From Desulfuromonas sp. (GTDB lineage Bacteria; Desulfobacterota; Desulfuromonadia; Desulfuromonadales; UBA2294): a stretch of 64,000 bases of DNA. The DNA is taken from positions 1 through 64,000 of the forward strand of contig PKUH01000004.1 in assembly GCA_002869615.1 (NCBI GenBank), read 5' to 3'. Each line of letters begins with the position of its first letter. Position 1 is the stretch's first letter. A program made the translations under genes and the position numbers. The notes below the pieces were generated by a model. That model was not told where the DNA came from, ran no database searches, and saw nothing but the letters and a program-made list of their open reading frames with translations. This document shows, one piece after another, positions 1-8,586 of the stretch.

Positions 1-10
1 CAGACCGGAC

Positions 11-39
11 AAAAAAGCCCCCTGCAAGGGAGCCGTTTT
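11..39. terminator. Candidate bidirectional terminator at the left edge
   Basis: A 6-bp stem (17-22 with 28-33, loop TGCAA) has an A6 tract on its left and a T4 tract on its right. Read on the - strand the stem closes completely with one T-G wobble and runs into T6; on the + strand one pair is a C-A mismatch. It probably ends a gene lying left of the window, but that gene is not visible. Confidence 0.4.
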
Positions 40-42
40 CTG

Positions 43-74
43 CATACTCTTTTATGGCTCAATAAAAGAGTATG
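43..74. repeat. Perfect 13-bp inverted repeat with 6-nt loop
   Basis: Positions 43-55 (CATACTCTTTTAT) and 62-74 (ATAAAAGAGTATG) are exact reverse complements around the loop GGCTCA. There is no T-tract after it, so it is not an ordinary rho-independent terminator. It could be a protein-binding palindrome, part of a dispersed repeat, or a structured RNA end. Function unknown. Confidence 0.6.
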
Positions 75-388
75 GCGGAGTGCGCGGCCGCGACCGCGCG
101 GTTCTTCTGTCTCCTGTATTCGGTTCAAGAAAAACTTCCCTGAAATTCGGGTCGTGGCCCCTGACCCCTGACCTGGCAGTGTCTCTATCCAGCCAATCAA
201 GACCGCTGGTATCGAACGACCGGCTCCTGATTTTTCTTGCCTGTCCTGAGCCAGCTGAAGGAGGAGTCTAACGTTGTATTATACTCTTATCTGCGAAGAA
301 CATTTTTTATGGCAATAAATACATTTGATTGCTGAACCGGGATTGATCAACTAGTATAAGCAGAATAATTCATAGATGGTCATACCGT
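75..388. other. Intergenic region upstream of rnr, no convincing gene
   Basis: No coding sequence is supported: the only open frame (80-271) lacks a ribosome site and gives low-complexity protein unlike any family I know. The region contains a GC-rich palindromic stretch around 86-106, a short tandem of CCCCTGA-type units near 158-172, and CCTGAGCCAGCTGAAGG at 245-261, which resembles dispersed palindromic repeats seen in many bacterial genomes. A TATAAG at 355-360 has no -35 element at a suitable distance, so I cannot place the rnr promoter. Confidence 0.5.
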
Positions 389-2509
389 ATGAAATTACAC
401 TCGGAAAATATTATATCTGCGATCCGGAGTCACCCTGCCGAATCAATCAGCGGTCGTCAGCTGATGTCGGTTCTGAACCTGCCGGCGGCGGCCAGGCGGA
501 TCCTGCATCGACAGCTGCGTGAACTCGAACGGCAGGGTCTGGTTCGACGTATGCGTGGCGGTCGGTACTCCCTGGCCGGATCGTCCGGGACCCGTGATGG
601 GGTTGTTCAGATCACGAAAACCGGTGCCAGGATCATCCGGAACGACAAGGGTGAAAATATCCGGATCGCCGACCGCTTCCTTGCCGGTGCCCTTGATGGC
701 GATACTGTCCGTTTTGTTCTGTTGCGCCGGGACCGGATGAATCGCATGAATGGCAAGGTTGTTCAGATAGTCGAGCGCTCGGGCAAGCCGGTCGTCGCTG
801 TTTATCAGCCAGGGCGAGACAGCGGTTTTGTCCTGCCGCTCGGTGGCAGTGGCCAGACTTTACCGGTTTCGGGGCGGGCTTTTCCGGAAATTCAGCCGGG
901 CTACTGGGTCGTGGTCAGGCTTGTGAGTGGTAAAAACAGAAGCATTGCCAGTGCTGAAATTGTCGAGCGCCTCGGCACTCCGGAAGATCCGTCGGTTCAG
1001 GTTAAGGCGGTTGCTGCACGTTTCTCGATACCGCTAAGTTTCCCTTCCCCGGTTCTTGCCGAAGCCGAGGCGATTCCGGACATTATCCCTGATGCTGAGA
1101 TCAATCAGCGCACCGATTTGCGATTACTCCCTTTTATAACGATTGACGGTGAATCTGCCCGTGATTTTGATGACGCGGTTACGGTCGAAAAAACATCGGA
1201 CACCTTCAGGCTTTATGTCGCTATTGCCGACGTCAGCTATTATGTGTCTCCCGACAGTCAACTTGATCGTTGTGCGCGAGAACGTGGGACCAGTGTCTAT
1301 TTTCCCGGTTTCTGCATCCCGATGTTGCCGGAAAAACTGAGTAATGAACTTTGTTCGCTGAAACCGGGAGTCGATCGGCTGGTGTTGACCGCGGAGTTGG
1401 AAATAGATACTGAAGGTGTTGTTTGTTCGGAAAAATTTTACTCGGCCGTTATCCGGAGCCGGGCCAGACTGACTTATGCAGACGTTCAGTCCAGTCTCGA
1501 GCGAAAGGTACCGGAAACGGATGAAGATAATGAGCACCTGGCACAGTTGCAACTGATGCAGGAGCTGGCACGTGCTCTTCTGGTCAAACGCCGCAACCGG
1601 GGAGCGCTTGAGATGGAGATTCCGGAACCCGAAGTTATTCTCGACCGGAGGGGATTTCCCGAAACCATCCGTTATGCGCAACGTCTCGAGGCGCACCGGA
1701 TCATCGAAGAGTTCATGCTGGCGGCCAATGAAGCGGTCGCCAGGTTTCTGGCCGGAGCTGAAAAAACTCTGGTCTATCGGATTCATGAGCCGCCCGAAAG
1801 GAAAGACATCGATCGATTAAACCGTTACCTCGGCGAGCTGTCAGTGCCGAAGCTGGTACCCGGCCCCGGATTGGCCAAAGGGTTTCAGCACATGATCGGC
1901 TCGGTCTGCGGGGTGGCAGAAAAAAGAGTTCTCAGCCAGAAGATGCTGCGAAGCCTGAAGCAGGCCCGTTACAGCATTGAAAATCCGGGACATTTTGGTC
2001 TGGCAGCAGAGCAGTACTGCCATTTTACATCACCGATTCGTCGGTATCCGGATCTGCTGATTCACCGAACCCTCAGGCTGACATTGAGCGGGCACGGTCA
2101 TGATCCGCCACCGGAGGTCATGGCCCGACTGGCGGAACAGGCGTCCGCCCGGGAACGGAACGCAGTGGAGGCAGAACGGGATGTTAATGCCCTGCATGTT
2201 TGTCAGTTCATGGAACACCGGATCGGCGAGATCAGCCCCGGTATGATCAGCAGTGTCCATAAGTTCGGTTTTTTTGTTGAGCTCGACCGTTTCCCGGTTG
2301 AGGGGCTGGTTCATGTCTCCAGTCTCGATGATGATTTCTACCGGTTTGACCCGGAATGCGATCACCTGATCGGCGAACGATCCGGCAATATCTTTCGTGT
2401 CGGAATGAGAGTTAAAATCTCTGTTGAAAATGTTAATATCATGAGGCGGGAAATCGATTTTATATTGCCGACGCGTCGACCGGATCGACTCCGCCGGAAT
2501 AGTCGATAA
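389..2509 (+). CDS. rnr: Ribonuclease R (RNB-family 3'-5' exoribonuclease)
   Basis: Predicted processive, hydrolytic 3'-5' exoribonuclease that degrades structured RNA in the cytoplasm. The 706-residue product has an N-terminal winged-helix region (about 1-65) with basic residues, cold-shock-like RNA-binding segments, the RNB catalytic domain with IDGESARDFDDAV at about 250-262 carrying the metal-binding aspartates, a second conserved block ending in FTSPIRRYPDLLIHR, and a C-terminal S1 domain (about 625-695). Length is normal for RNase R. The ATG at 389 gives the full winged helix, although no strong Shine-Dalgarno is visible before it. It is followed after 15 nt by ribF, which suggests co-transcription. 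RNase II is the main alternative but lacks this N-terminal helix domain. Confidence 0.93.
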   Translation: MKLHSENIISAIRSHPAESISGRQLMSVLNLPAAARRILHRQLRELERQGLVRRMRGGRYSLAGSSGTRDGVVQITKTGARIIRNDKGENIRIADRFLAGALDGDTVRFVLLRRDRMNRMNGKVVQIVERSGKPVVAVYQPGRDSGFVLPLGGSGQTLPVSGRAFPEIQPGYWVVVRLVSGKNRSIASAEIVERLGTPEDPSVQVKAVAARFSIPLSFPSPVLAEAEAIPDIIPDAEINQRTDLRLLPFITIDGESARDFDDAVTVEKTSDTFRLYVAIADVSYYVSPDSQLDRCARERGTSVYFPGFCIPMLPEKLSNELCSLKPGVDRLVLTAELEIDTEGVVCSEKFYSAVIRSRARLTYADVQSSLERKVPETDEDNEHLAQLQLMQELARALLVKRRNRGALEMEIPEPEVILDRRGFPETIRYAQRLEAHRIIEEFMLAANEAVARFLAGAEKTLVYRIHEPPERKDIDRLNRYLGELSVPKLVPGPGLAKGFQHMIGSVCGVAEKRVLSQKMLRSLKQARYSIENPGHFGLAAEQYCHFTSPIRRYPDLLIHRTLRLTLSGHGHDPPPEVMARLAEQASARERNAVEAERDVNALHVCQFMEHRIGEISPGMISSVHKFGFFVELDRFPVEGLVHVSSLDDDFYRFDPECDHLIGERSGNIFRVGMRVKISVENVNIMRREIDFILPTRRPDRLRRNSR

Positions 2510-2524
2510 GAGACAGGAATCAAG

Positions 2525-3487
2525 ATGGAAATTATCCGAGATCTTGCTGCTTTGAAAACGCCGCTTGAAAATTCGATTGCAACGATCGGTAATTTTGACG
2601 GAGTTCATCTTGGACATCGCGAGATCTTTCGCGAAATCGTCAAAAAGGCGGCCGTGACCGGCGGCGTTTCGGTGGTCATCACCTTTGTTCCCCATCCCCT
2701 GAAAGTGCTCAAGCCGGAACAGGCGCCCCGCCTGCTGAATACCTATGCTGAAAAAGAACGACTGGTCCGGGCCTCATGCGTTGATTATCTGGTCGAAATC
2801 CCTTTTGACCAGGAGATGGCCGAAATGAGCCCGGACGATTTCGTTACTGAAATTCTGATCGGTAAACTCGGAATCAGGCATCTGGTTGTCGGCTACGACT
2901 ACGCTTTCGGGCGCGATCGATCGGGCGATGCCGACTTTTTGACACGGATCGGAGCAGAAAAAGGTTTTTCCGTTGAAGTACTCGGTCCGATCTTGCGCGG
3001 TGAGGAGATTTTCAGTTCTACCCTGGCCCGGCGTCTGCTTGCGGCCGGCGATGTCGAGTCGGTGGTTGAGCCGCTTGGCCGCCATTTTACCCTTGAAGGC
3101 CGGGTTGTCAGCGGTGCCGGCCGGGGTGCCCGTCTCGGGTTTCCGACAGCGAACCTGATTACCGAAAAGGAGGTTCTGCCCCGACCGGGAGTGTACGCAG
3201 TCAAGGTCAAATACCGGGACGCGCTCTACGATGGGGTTATGAACATCGGTTTCAATCCGACCTTCGGCTCCGAACGGATTTCCCTTGAGGTCCATATTCT
3301 CGATTTTTCTCAGGATATCTATGGCGAAACAATCCGGGTCTATTTTGTGGAGAGACTGCGTGACGAAAAGGTTTTTAAATCTGCCGATGAACTGGCTGCA
3401 TCGATTGCCCATGACATCGAAAAGGCCAGAGCCATCCTCGGTGAAACAAAGATTATTGAGTATCGGGATTATCTCGATTGTGGTTAA
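2525..3487 (+). CDS. ribF: Bifunctional riboflavin kinase / FAD synthetase
   Basis: Converts riboflavin to FMN and then FAD. The 320-residue protein has the N-terminal nucleotidyltransferase domain with IGNFDGVHLGHREI at about 21-34 (HxGH-type adenylyltransferase signature) and a C-terminal riboflavin kinase domain beginning near residue 180, with GRGARLGFPTANL and the later NIGFNPTFG block. Both domains are complete and the length is typical. The ATG at 2525 lies 15 nt after rnr and is preceded by a GAGACAGGA ribosome site. aroE follows after 23 nt, so rnr-ribF-aroE is probably one transcript. Confidence 0.94.
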   Translation: MEIIRDLAALKTPLENSIATIGNFDGVHLGHREIFREIVKKAAVTGGVSVVITFVPHPLKVLKPEQAPRLLNTYAEKERLVRASCVDYLVEIPFDQEMAEMSPDDFVTEILIGKLGIRHLVVGYDYAFGRDRSGDADFLTRIGAEKGFSVEVLGPILRGEEIFSSTLARRLLAAGDVESVVEPLGRHFTLEGRVVSGAGRGARLGFPTANLITEKEVLPRPGVYAVKVKYRDALYDGVMNIGFNPTFGSERISLEVHILDFSQDIYGETIRVYFVERLRDEKVFKSADELAASIAHDIEKARAILGETKIIEYRDYLDCG

Positions 3488-3510
3488 ATGAAGGGTCTGG
3501 ACGTTAAGTT

Positions 3511-4359
3511 ATGAAGATATCGGGTCGAACAAAAGTTGTCGGCATTTTCGGTGATCCGGTCGGCCATTCGCTGTCACCGAAAATGCAGAATGCCGCGCTG
3601 CAGGCATGCGGAATCGATGCCGTCTATGTCGCCTTTCACGTAGGCCCGCAATCACTCGCCGCGGCTGTTGAGGCGATCCGGACACTCGGAATGATCGGTG
3701 CTAATGTAACCGTGCCGCACAAGGAGAATGTGATCCCGTATCTGGATCGACTTGATCCCCGGGCCGAGCGGATTGGCGCGGTCAATACTATTGTGCATCG
3801 CCAGGGGGAGCTGATCGGCTACAACACCGATGGTGTCGGTCTGATCAGGGCTCTGCAGTCGCAATTCAAATTCAACCCGGCAGCAAAAAAGGTCGTGCTG
3901 CTCGGTGCCGGAGGTGCGGCCCGGGCTGCCTTGTGTGCTTTGGCCGATGCCGGTGCCGCTAAAATTATTCTTCTGAACCGGACAGTTGAGAAAGCAGAAG
4001 ATCTGGTTGCGAATTTTGCGCGGACTTTCCCGTCGGTTGAAATCGAGGCACACTCTCTGGTTGAGGAAGAGGTCCTGCCGGCGGTTGGTCAAGCTGATCT
4101 GCTGATCAATACCACCACAGTGGGCCTGCACGGAGAAGACTTTGATCTCGAGTTGATCGGACACTTGCCCGAATCCGGTCTCTTCTTCGATATGGTGTAC
4201 ACGGCAATGGTATCGCCGCTCCAGCAATCGGCCGCTCGCCGGGGAATACCTTTTGCCGATGGTCGCGGCATGCTGGTCGGTCAGGGCGAGGCCGCTTTTG
4301 CGCTCTGGTTTGATCAGCCGGCACCGGTCGGAATCATGGAAAAGAATGTTGCGAAATAA
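3511..4359 (+). CDS. aroE: Shikimate dehydrogenase (NADP+)
   Basis: Reduces 3-dehydroshikimate to shikimate in aromatic amino acid synthesis. The 282-residue sequence shows the substrate-binding motif GDPVGHSLSPKMQNAAL near the start, the catalytic Lys in NVTVPHKE, the conserved NTDGVG, and a GAGGAARAAL dinucleotide-binding loop at about 132-141. The C-terminal GRGMLVGQGEAAF block is intact. Three further shikimate-pathway genes (aroK, aroB, aroQ) lie at 38-41 kb in this window, but aroE is separate and joined to ribF. An 84-nt gap with its own promoter follows before pilB. Confidence 0.95.
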   Translation: MKISGRTKVVGIFGDPVGHSLSPKMQNAALQACGIDAVYVAFHVGPQSLAAAVEAIRTLGMIGANVTVPHKENVIPYLDRLDPRAERIGAVNTIVHRQGELIGYNTDGVGLIRALQSQFKFNPAAKKVVLLGAGGAARAALCALADAGAAKIILLNRTVEKAEDLVANFARTFPSVEIEAHSLVEEEVLPAVGQADLLINTTTVGLHGEDFDLELIGHLPESGLFFDMVYTAMVSPLQQSAARRGIPFADGRGMLVGQGEAAFALWFDQPAPVGIMEKNVAK

Positions 4360-4382
4360 GCCAATATTATAGCGACCTTATC

Positions 4383-4411
4383 TTGACAGTTTTTTTCCGC
4401 TTCTATAAGAT
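4383..4411 (+). promoter_or_regulatory. Sigma-70-type promoter for the pilB operon
   Basis: A perfect -35 TTGACA lies at 4383-4388, and TAAGAT at 4406-4411 (4 of 6 matches) follows with a 17-nt spacer; TATAAG at 4404-4409 would give 15 nt. It sits in the only sizeable gap between aroE and pilB, about 33 nt before the pilB ATG. Confidence 0.5.
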
Positions 4412-4443
4412 TGATTGAATTAATTTCCGAGAGAGGGTCATAT

Positions 4444-6147
4444 ATGTCAGAAGCACGTTTGGGGGAACTCCTTGTTCGCAATAATCTGATCTCCGATACC
4501 GACCTTGCCAAGGCTCTTGAAGATCAAAAAATGAATGGCGGCCGTCTCGGTGCCAGCCTGGTCAAACTCGGTTTCGTTAACGAGGATGAACTCTCCGCAT
4601 TTCTTTCCAAGCAGTATGGTGTCCCTTCGATCAATCTCAATGAGTTCGACGTCGATCAGGCGGTGATCAGCCTGATCCCGGCCGAGGTCGCCCAGAAGTA
4701 TATGATCGTTCCGATCAACCGGGCCGGATCGACCCTGATCGTCGCCATGAGCGATCCTTCGAATATCTTTGCCATCGATGATATCAAGTTCATGACCGGT
4801 TACAATGTTGAAGTTGTTGTCGCTCCGGAACAATCGATCAAGGAAGCGATAGATCAGTATTATGATCAGAGCGCATCCTTTGAAGATGTTCTCGGTGATA
4901 TGGACGACATTGACTTGGAGCTGGTCGAAGATGGAGAGGAAGTCGATGTCAATGAACTGGCCCAGGCGAGTGAAGATGCGCCGGTTGTCAAGCTGGTTAA
5001 CCTGATTCTGACCGATGCGATCAAGCGCGGTGCCTCCGATATACATGTTGAGCCTTATGAACATTCCTTCCGGGTCCGCTACCGGGTTGACGGTGTCCTC
5101 TACGAAGTCATGAAGCCGCCGATGAAGCTCAAGAATGCGCTGACCTCCCGGATGAAAATCATGGCCGAACTGGATATCGCCGAACGGCGTCTGCCGCAGG
5201 ATGGCCGGATCAAGATCAAGCTTGGCGGTGGTCAGGATATGGACTACCGTGTCAGCTGCCTGCCGACCCTGTTCGGTGAGAAAATAGTCCTGCGATTGCT
5301 TGACAAGTCGAACCTGCAGCTTGATATGACCAAACTCGGTTATGAGGTCAAGGCGCTGGAATGGTTCAAAAGAGAGATTCATAAGCCGTTCGGCATGGTT
5401 CTGGTTACCGGTCCGACCGGTTCCGGTAAAACGGTTTCTCTTTACTCCGCCTTGTCTGAACTGAACAAGGTCACTGAAAATATTTCGACCGCGGAAGATC
5501 CGGTCGAGTTTAACTTCGCCGGCATCAACCAGGTCCAGATGCATGAAGATATCGGGCTGAACTTCGCTTCAGCCCTGCGTTCTTTTTTGCGTCAGGATCC
5601 CGATATCATTATGATCGGTGAGATTCGTGACTTCGAAACTGCTGAAATTGGCGTCAAAGCAGCCTTGACCGGTCACATGGTGCTTTCAACCCTTCACACC
5701 AATGATGCTCCGGCGACTGTTAACCGCCTGTTGAATATGGGGATCGAGCCGTTCCTGGTCGCTTCCGCCGTTAACCTGATTACCGCGCAGCGTCTCGGCC
5801 GTCGTGTCTGTTCCGAATGCAAGGAACCGATCGAGATCCCGAAGGAAACGCTTATTGAGGCGGGTGTGCCGGAGTCCGAGGTTGACGGTTTCATTTGTTA
5901 CACCGGTGCCGGCTGTTCCACCTGCAGCGATACCGGTTCGAAAGGGCGGGTCGGTATTTATCAGGTCATGCCAATGTTTGAAGAGCTTAAGGAGCTGATT
6001 CTGGCGGGAGCCAACACGGCTGAGATTAAACGTGAATCAATGCGCCTCGGTTGCAAGACAATGCGCCAGTCTGCTTTAACCAAGCTTCAGGAAGGTGCGA
6101 TGACCCTGGAAGAGGTTCTGCGCGTCACGATTTCTGATGAAGGATAA
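4444..6147 (+). CDS. pilB: Type IV pilus extension ATPase PilB
   Basis: Hexameric cytoplasmic motor that drives pilin polymerisation at the PilC platform. I start it at the ATG at 4444, which follows a GAGAGGG ribosome site; an in-frame ATG at 4411 would overlap the promoter. The 567-residue protein has an N-terminal MshEN-type domain (about 1-150), then the secretion ATPase core with Walker A GPTGSGKT (about 322-329), Asp and Walker B box (RQDPDIIMIGEIRD), His box (GHMVLSTLHTND), and a C-terminal zinc module with paired CxxC motifs (CSEC and CSTC). All catalytic elements are intact, unlike the neighbouring pilT. Confidence 0.96.
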   Translation: MSEARLGELLVRNNLISDTDLAKALEDQKMNGGRLGASLVKLGFVNEDELSAFLSKQYGVPSINLNEFDVDQAVISLIPAEVAQKYMIVPINRAGSTLIVAMSDPSNIFAIDDIKFMTGYNVEVVVAPEQSIKEAIDQYYDQSASFEDVLGDMDDIDLELVEDGEEVDVNELAQASEDAPVVKLVNLILTDAIKRGASDIHVEPYEHSFRVRYRVDGVLYEVMKPPMKLKNALTSRMKIMAELDIAERRLPQDGRIKIKLGGGQDMDYRVSCLPTLFGEKIVLRLLDKSNLQLDMTKLGYEVKALEWFKREIHKPFGMVLVTGPTGSGKTVSLYSALSELNKVTENISTAEDPVEFNFAGINQVQMHEDIGLNFASALRSFLRQDPDIIMIGEIRDFETAEIGVKAALTGHMVLSTLHTNDAPATVNRLLNMGIEPFLVASAVNLITAQRLGRRVCSECKEPIEIPKETLIEAGVPESEVDGFICYTGAGCSTCSDTGSKGRVGIYQVMPMFEELKELILAGANTAEIKRESMRLGCKTMRQSALTKLQEGAMTLEEVLRVTISDEG

Positions 6148-6198
6148 ATACCGATTGTTGTGGCTCGGTTCATACATTCAAGTTAGGGGTTTAGGGAT

Positions 6199-7320
6199 AT
6201 GTCGACAAGTATTCATCAGTTATTAAAAACCATGGTTGAACAGGGGGCGTCTGACCTCCATATTACGACCGGCTCACCGCCGCAGCTACGGATTGATGGC
6301 CATATGGTTCAGATGAAGCTGGCGCCCTTGAATCCGCCCGATACCAAACAGCTCTGTTATTCGATTCTGACCGATGCCCAGAAACGTCGCTTCGAAGAGG
6401 AGAATGAACTCGATTTCTCCTTCGGTGTCAAAGGTTTGGCCCGCTTTCGCGGCAACATTTTCATGCAACGTGGCGCTCTCGCCGGAGTCTTTCGCCTGAT
6501 TCCTTTCAAGGTTCTGACCTTCGATGAGCTTGGACTGCCGCCGGTTGTTCGCCAAATATCGTCCAAGCCGCGTGGTCTCGTCCTGGTGACCGGTCCGACC
6601 GGTTCCGGCAAGTCGACCACCCTGGCGTCGATCATTGATGAAATCAATACGGTTCGCAGCGAGCATATCATCACGGTTGAGGATCCGGTCGAATTCCTCC
6701 ATCCGCACAAGAAATGCCTGGTTAATCAACGTGAGGTCTGAGCTGATACCCACTCTTTCAAAAAGGCGCTGAAATATATTCTGCGACAGGACCCGGATGT
6801 TGTTCTGCTCGGTGAGCTTCGCGACCTCGAAACGATCGAGGCGGCGTTGACCATTGCCGAAACCGGCCATCTCTGTTTCGCGACGCTGCATACCAACGGC
6901 GCGCTTCAGTCGATTAACCGTATTGTTGATGTTTTCCCGACCCACCAGCAGCAACAGGTTCGCACCCAGCTCTCCTTTGTTCTTGAGGGGATTATGTCGC
7001 AGACTCTCGTCCCCCTTGCATCAGGTAAAGGGCGGGCCCTCGCTTTGGAGGTCATGGTCCCGAACATGGCAATTCGCTCCTTGATCCGTGAAGACAAGGT
7101 TCATCAACTCTATTCACAGATGCAGATGGGGCAGGAAAAGTATGGCATGCAGACCATGAACCAGGCCCTGTTCATGCTTTTCCACAAAAAACAGATTACG
7201 CTGGAAATAGCAATGTCGCGTTCGTCTGATACGGAAGAGTTAAAACAGATGATTGCCAACCCGCAGGCGGTGATCAAGCGTCAGGTTTCGACTTCACCTG
7301 CAGGTGGCGGCAGACAGTAG
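6199..7320 (+). pseudogene. pilT: Pilus retraction ATPase PilT with an internal in-frame TGA
   Basis: Retraction motor of the type IV pilus, opposing PilB. The frame reads as a normal PilT of 373 codons plus stop except for TGA at 6739-6741 (codon 181). Upstream lies the N-terminal domain and Walker [10 protein letters not shown]; downstream, in the same frame, come HSFKKALKYILRQDPDVV, Walker B LLGELRD, the His box ETGHLCFATLHTNGA and the C-terminal lobe to TAG at 7318-7320. In homologues the residue between REV and ADTHS is Gly, so a single GGA to TGA change explains the stop. A product ending at 180 residues would lack Walker B and be inactive. No other damage is visible. Nonsense mutation, read-through or assembly error are all possible. 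Confidence 0.88.
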
Positions 7321-7360
7321 CATTGAACTCCTGTTGACCTAGGAAACAGAGGTATGCCGA

Positions 7361-8575
7361 ATGGCTAAATTTGCTTGGGAAGGTAAAACCAGAACCGGTA
7401 AGGTTCAAAAAGGTACGATGGAGGGCCCGGATGAAAATGCGGTAATGGCCCAGCTTCGCAACCAGGGGATCATGCCGTCGAGCGTCAAGGCTGCGACCGG
7501 GATGAGCATGGAGATCAATCTGGCCGCTTTCCAGCCGAAGATTACAACCAAGGACCTGGTTGTCTTCACCCGGCAGTTCGCCACCATGATCGATGCCGGC
7601 CTGCCGCTCGTCCAGTGCCTCGATATCCTTTCCCGGCAACAGGAGAACAAGACGTTCAAGAAAGTGTTGACCGAGGTCAAGGAATCGGTCGAATCGGGCT
7701 CGACTTTCGCCGATGCCCTCGGCAAACACCCTAAGGTCTTCGACGAGCTGTTTGTTAACCTGGTTGCGGCCGGCGAGGTTGGCGGTATCCTCGATACTAT
7801 CCTGAATCGCCTCGCCGCCTATCTAGAGAAGTCGATGAAGCTGAAGAAGCAGGTCAAGAGTGCCATGACCTATCCGACCACTATCATCGGCATCGCTTTT
7901 ATCGTCATCGCGGTTATCCTGATTTTTGTTATCCCGGCCTTTGAAAAAATGTTTGCCGATTTCGGCCAGGCGCTTCCCATGCCGACGCAGATTGTTATTA
8001 ATATCAGTAATATCGTTCAGGATTATGTTCTCGTGATCATCGGTAGTATCGTTTTTATTATTTTTGCATTCAAATATACCTATCGAACCAAAAAAGGCCG
8101 CGAATTTATTGACGACTTTTCCCTGAAACTGCCGATATTCGGTGTTTTGATCCGGAATGTCGCCGTGGCCAAATTTACCCGGACTCTTGGCACGATGATT
8201 TCGAGTGGTGTGCCGATTCTCGATGGTCTCGAGATTGTTGCCAAAACAGCCGGTAACCGAACGGTTGAAAAGGCGATCTACAAGGTCAAGCAGAGTATCA
8301 GCGAGGGCAAGACCATCGCCGAGCCGCTGGAGAAATCAGGTGTTTTTCCGTCGATGGTCTGTCAGATGATTGCGGTCGGAGAATCTTCCGGTTCGATTGA
8401 TACCATGCTCAACAAGATCGCCGACTTTTATGATGATGAAGTCGATGACGCCGTTGCCAATCTGACCGCAATGATGGAGCCGCTGCTGATGCTGTTCCTC
8501 GGAACAACCGTTGGCGGCCTGGTTATCGCCATGTATCTTCCGATCTTCAAACTGGCCGGTGCGGCGGGCGGTTAA
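7361..8575 (+). CDS. pilC: Type IV pilus inner-membrane platform protein PilC
   Basis: Polytopic platform on which PilB and PilT act. The 404-residue product has two tandem T2SSF domains (about 70-190 and 275-395), three transmembrane stretches (near 170-190, 220-240 and 375-395), and the characteristic FTRQFATMIDAGLPL and MMEPLLMLFLGTTVGGL signatures. The first 60 residues match the usual basic cytoplasmic N-terminus (KFAWEGKTRTGKVQKG). It lies 40 nt behind pilT and 11 nt before pilS, and is intact. Confidence 0.96.
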   Translation: MAKFAWEGKTRTGKVQKGTMEGPDENAVMAQLRNQGIMPSSVKAATGMSMEINLAAFQPKITTKDLVVFTRQFATMIDAGLPLVQCLDILSRQQENKTFKKVLTEVKESVESGSTFADALGKHPKVFDELFVNLVAAGEVGGILDTILNRLAAYLEKSMKLKKQVKSAMTYPTTIIGIAFIVIAVILIFVIPAFEKMFADFGQALPMPTQIVINISNIVQDYVLVIIGSIVFIIFAFKYTYRTKKGREFIDDFSLKLPIFGVLIRNVAVAKFTRTLGTMISSGVPILDGLEIVAKTAGNRTVEKAIYKVKQSISEGKTIAEPLEKSGVFPSMVCQMIAVGESSGSIDTMLNKIADFYDDEVDDAVANLTAMMEPLLMLFLGTTVGGLVIAMYLPIFKLAGAAGG

Positions 8576-8586
8576 AGCATATTCTG

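Noticed and set aside
80-271. 63-codon open frame at the left edge
   Set aside because: No ribosome site, repeat-rich low-complexity translation, and it covers palindromic and dispersed-repeat sequence. It is probably chance.
6739-6741. Selenocysteine insertion at the pilT TGA
   Set aside because: The expected residue is an invariant-type Gly, not a catalytic Cys, and PilT is not a selenoprotein family. I also see no obvious stable hairpin directly after the TGA.
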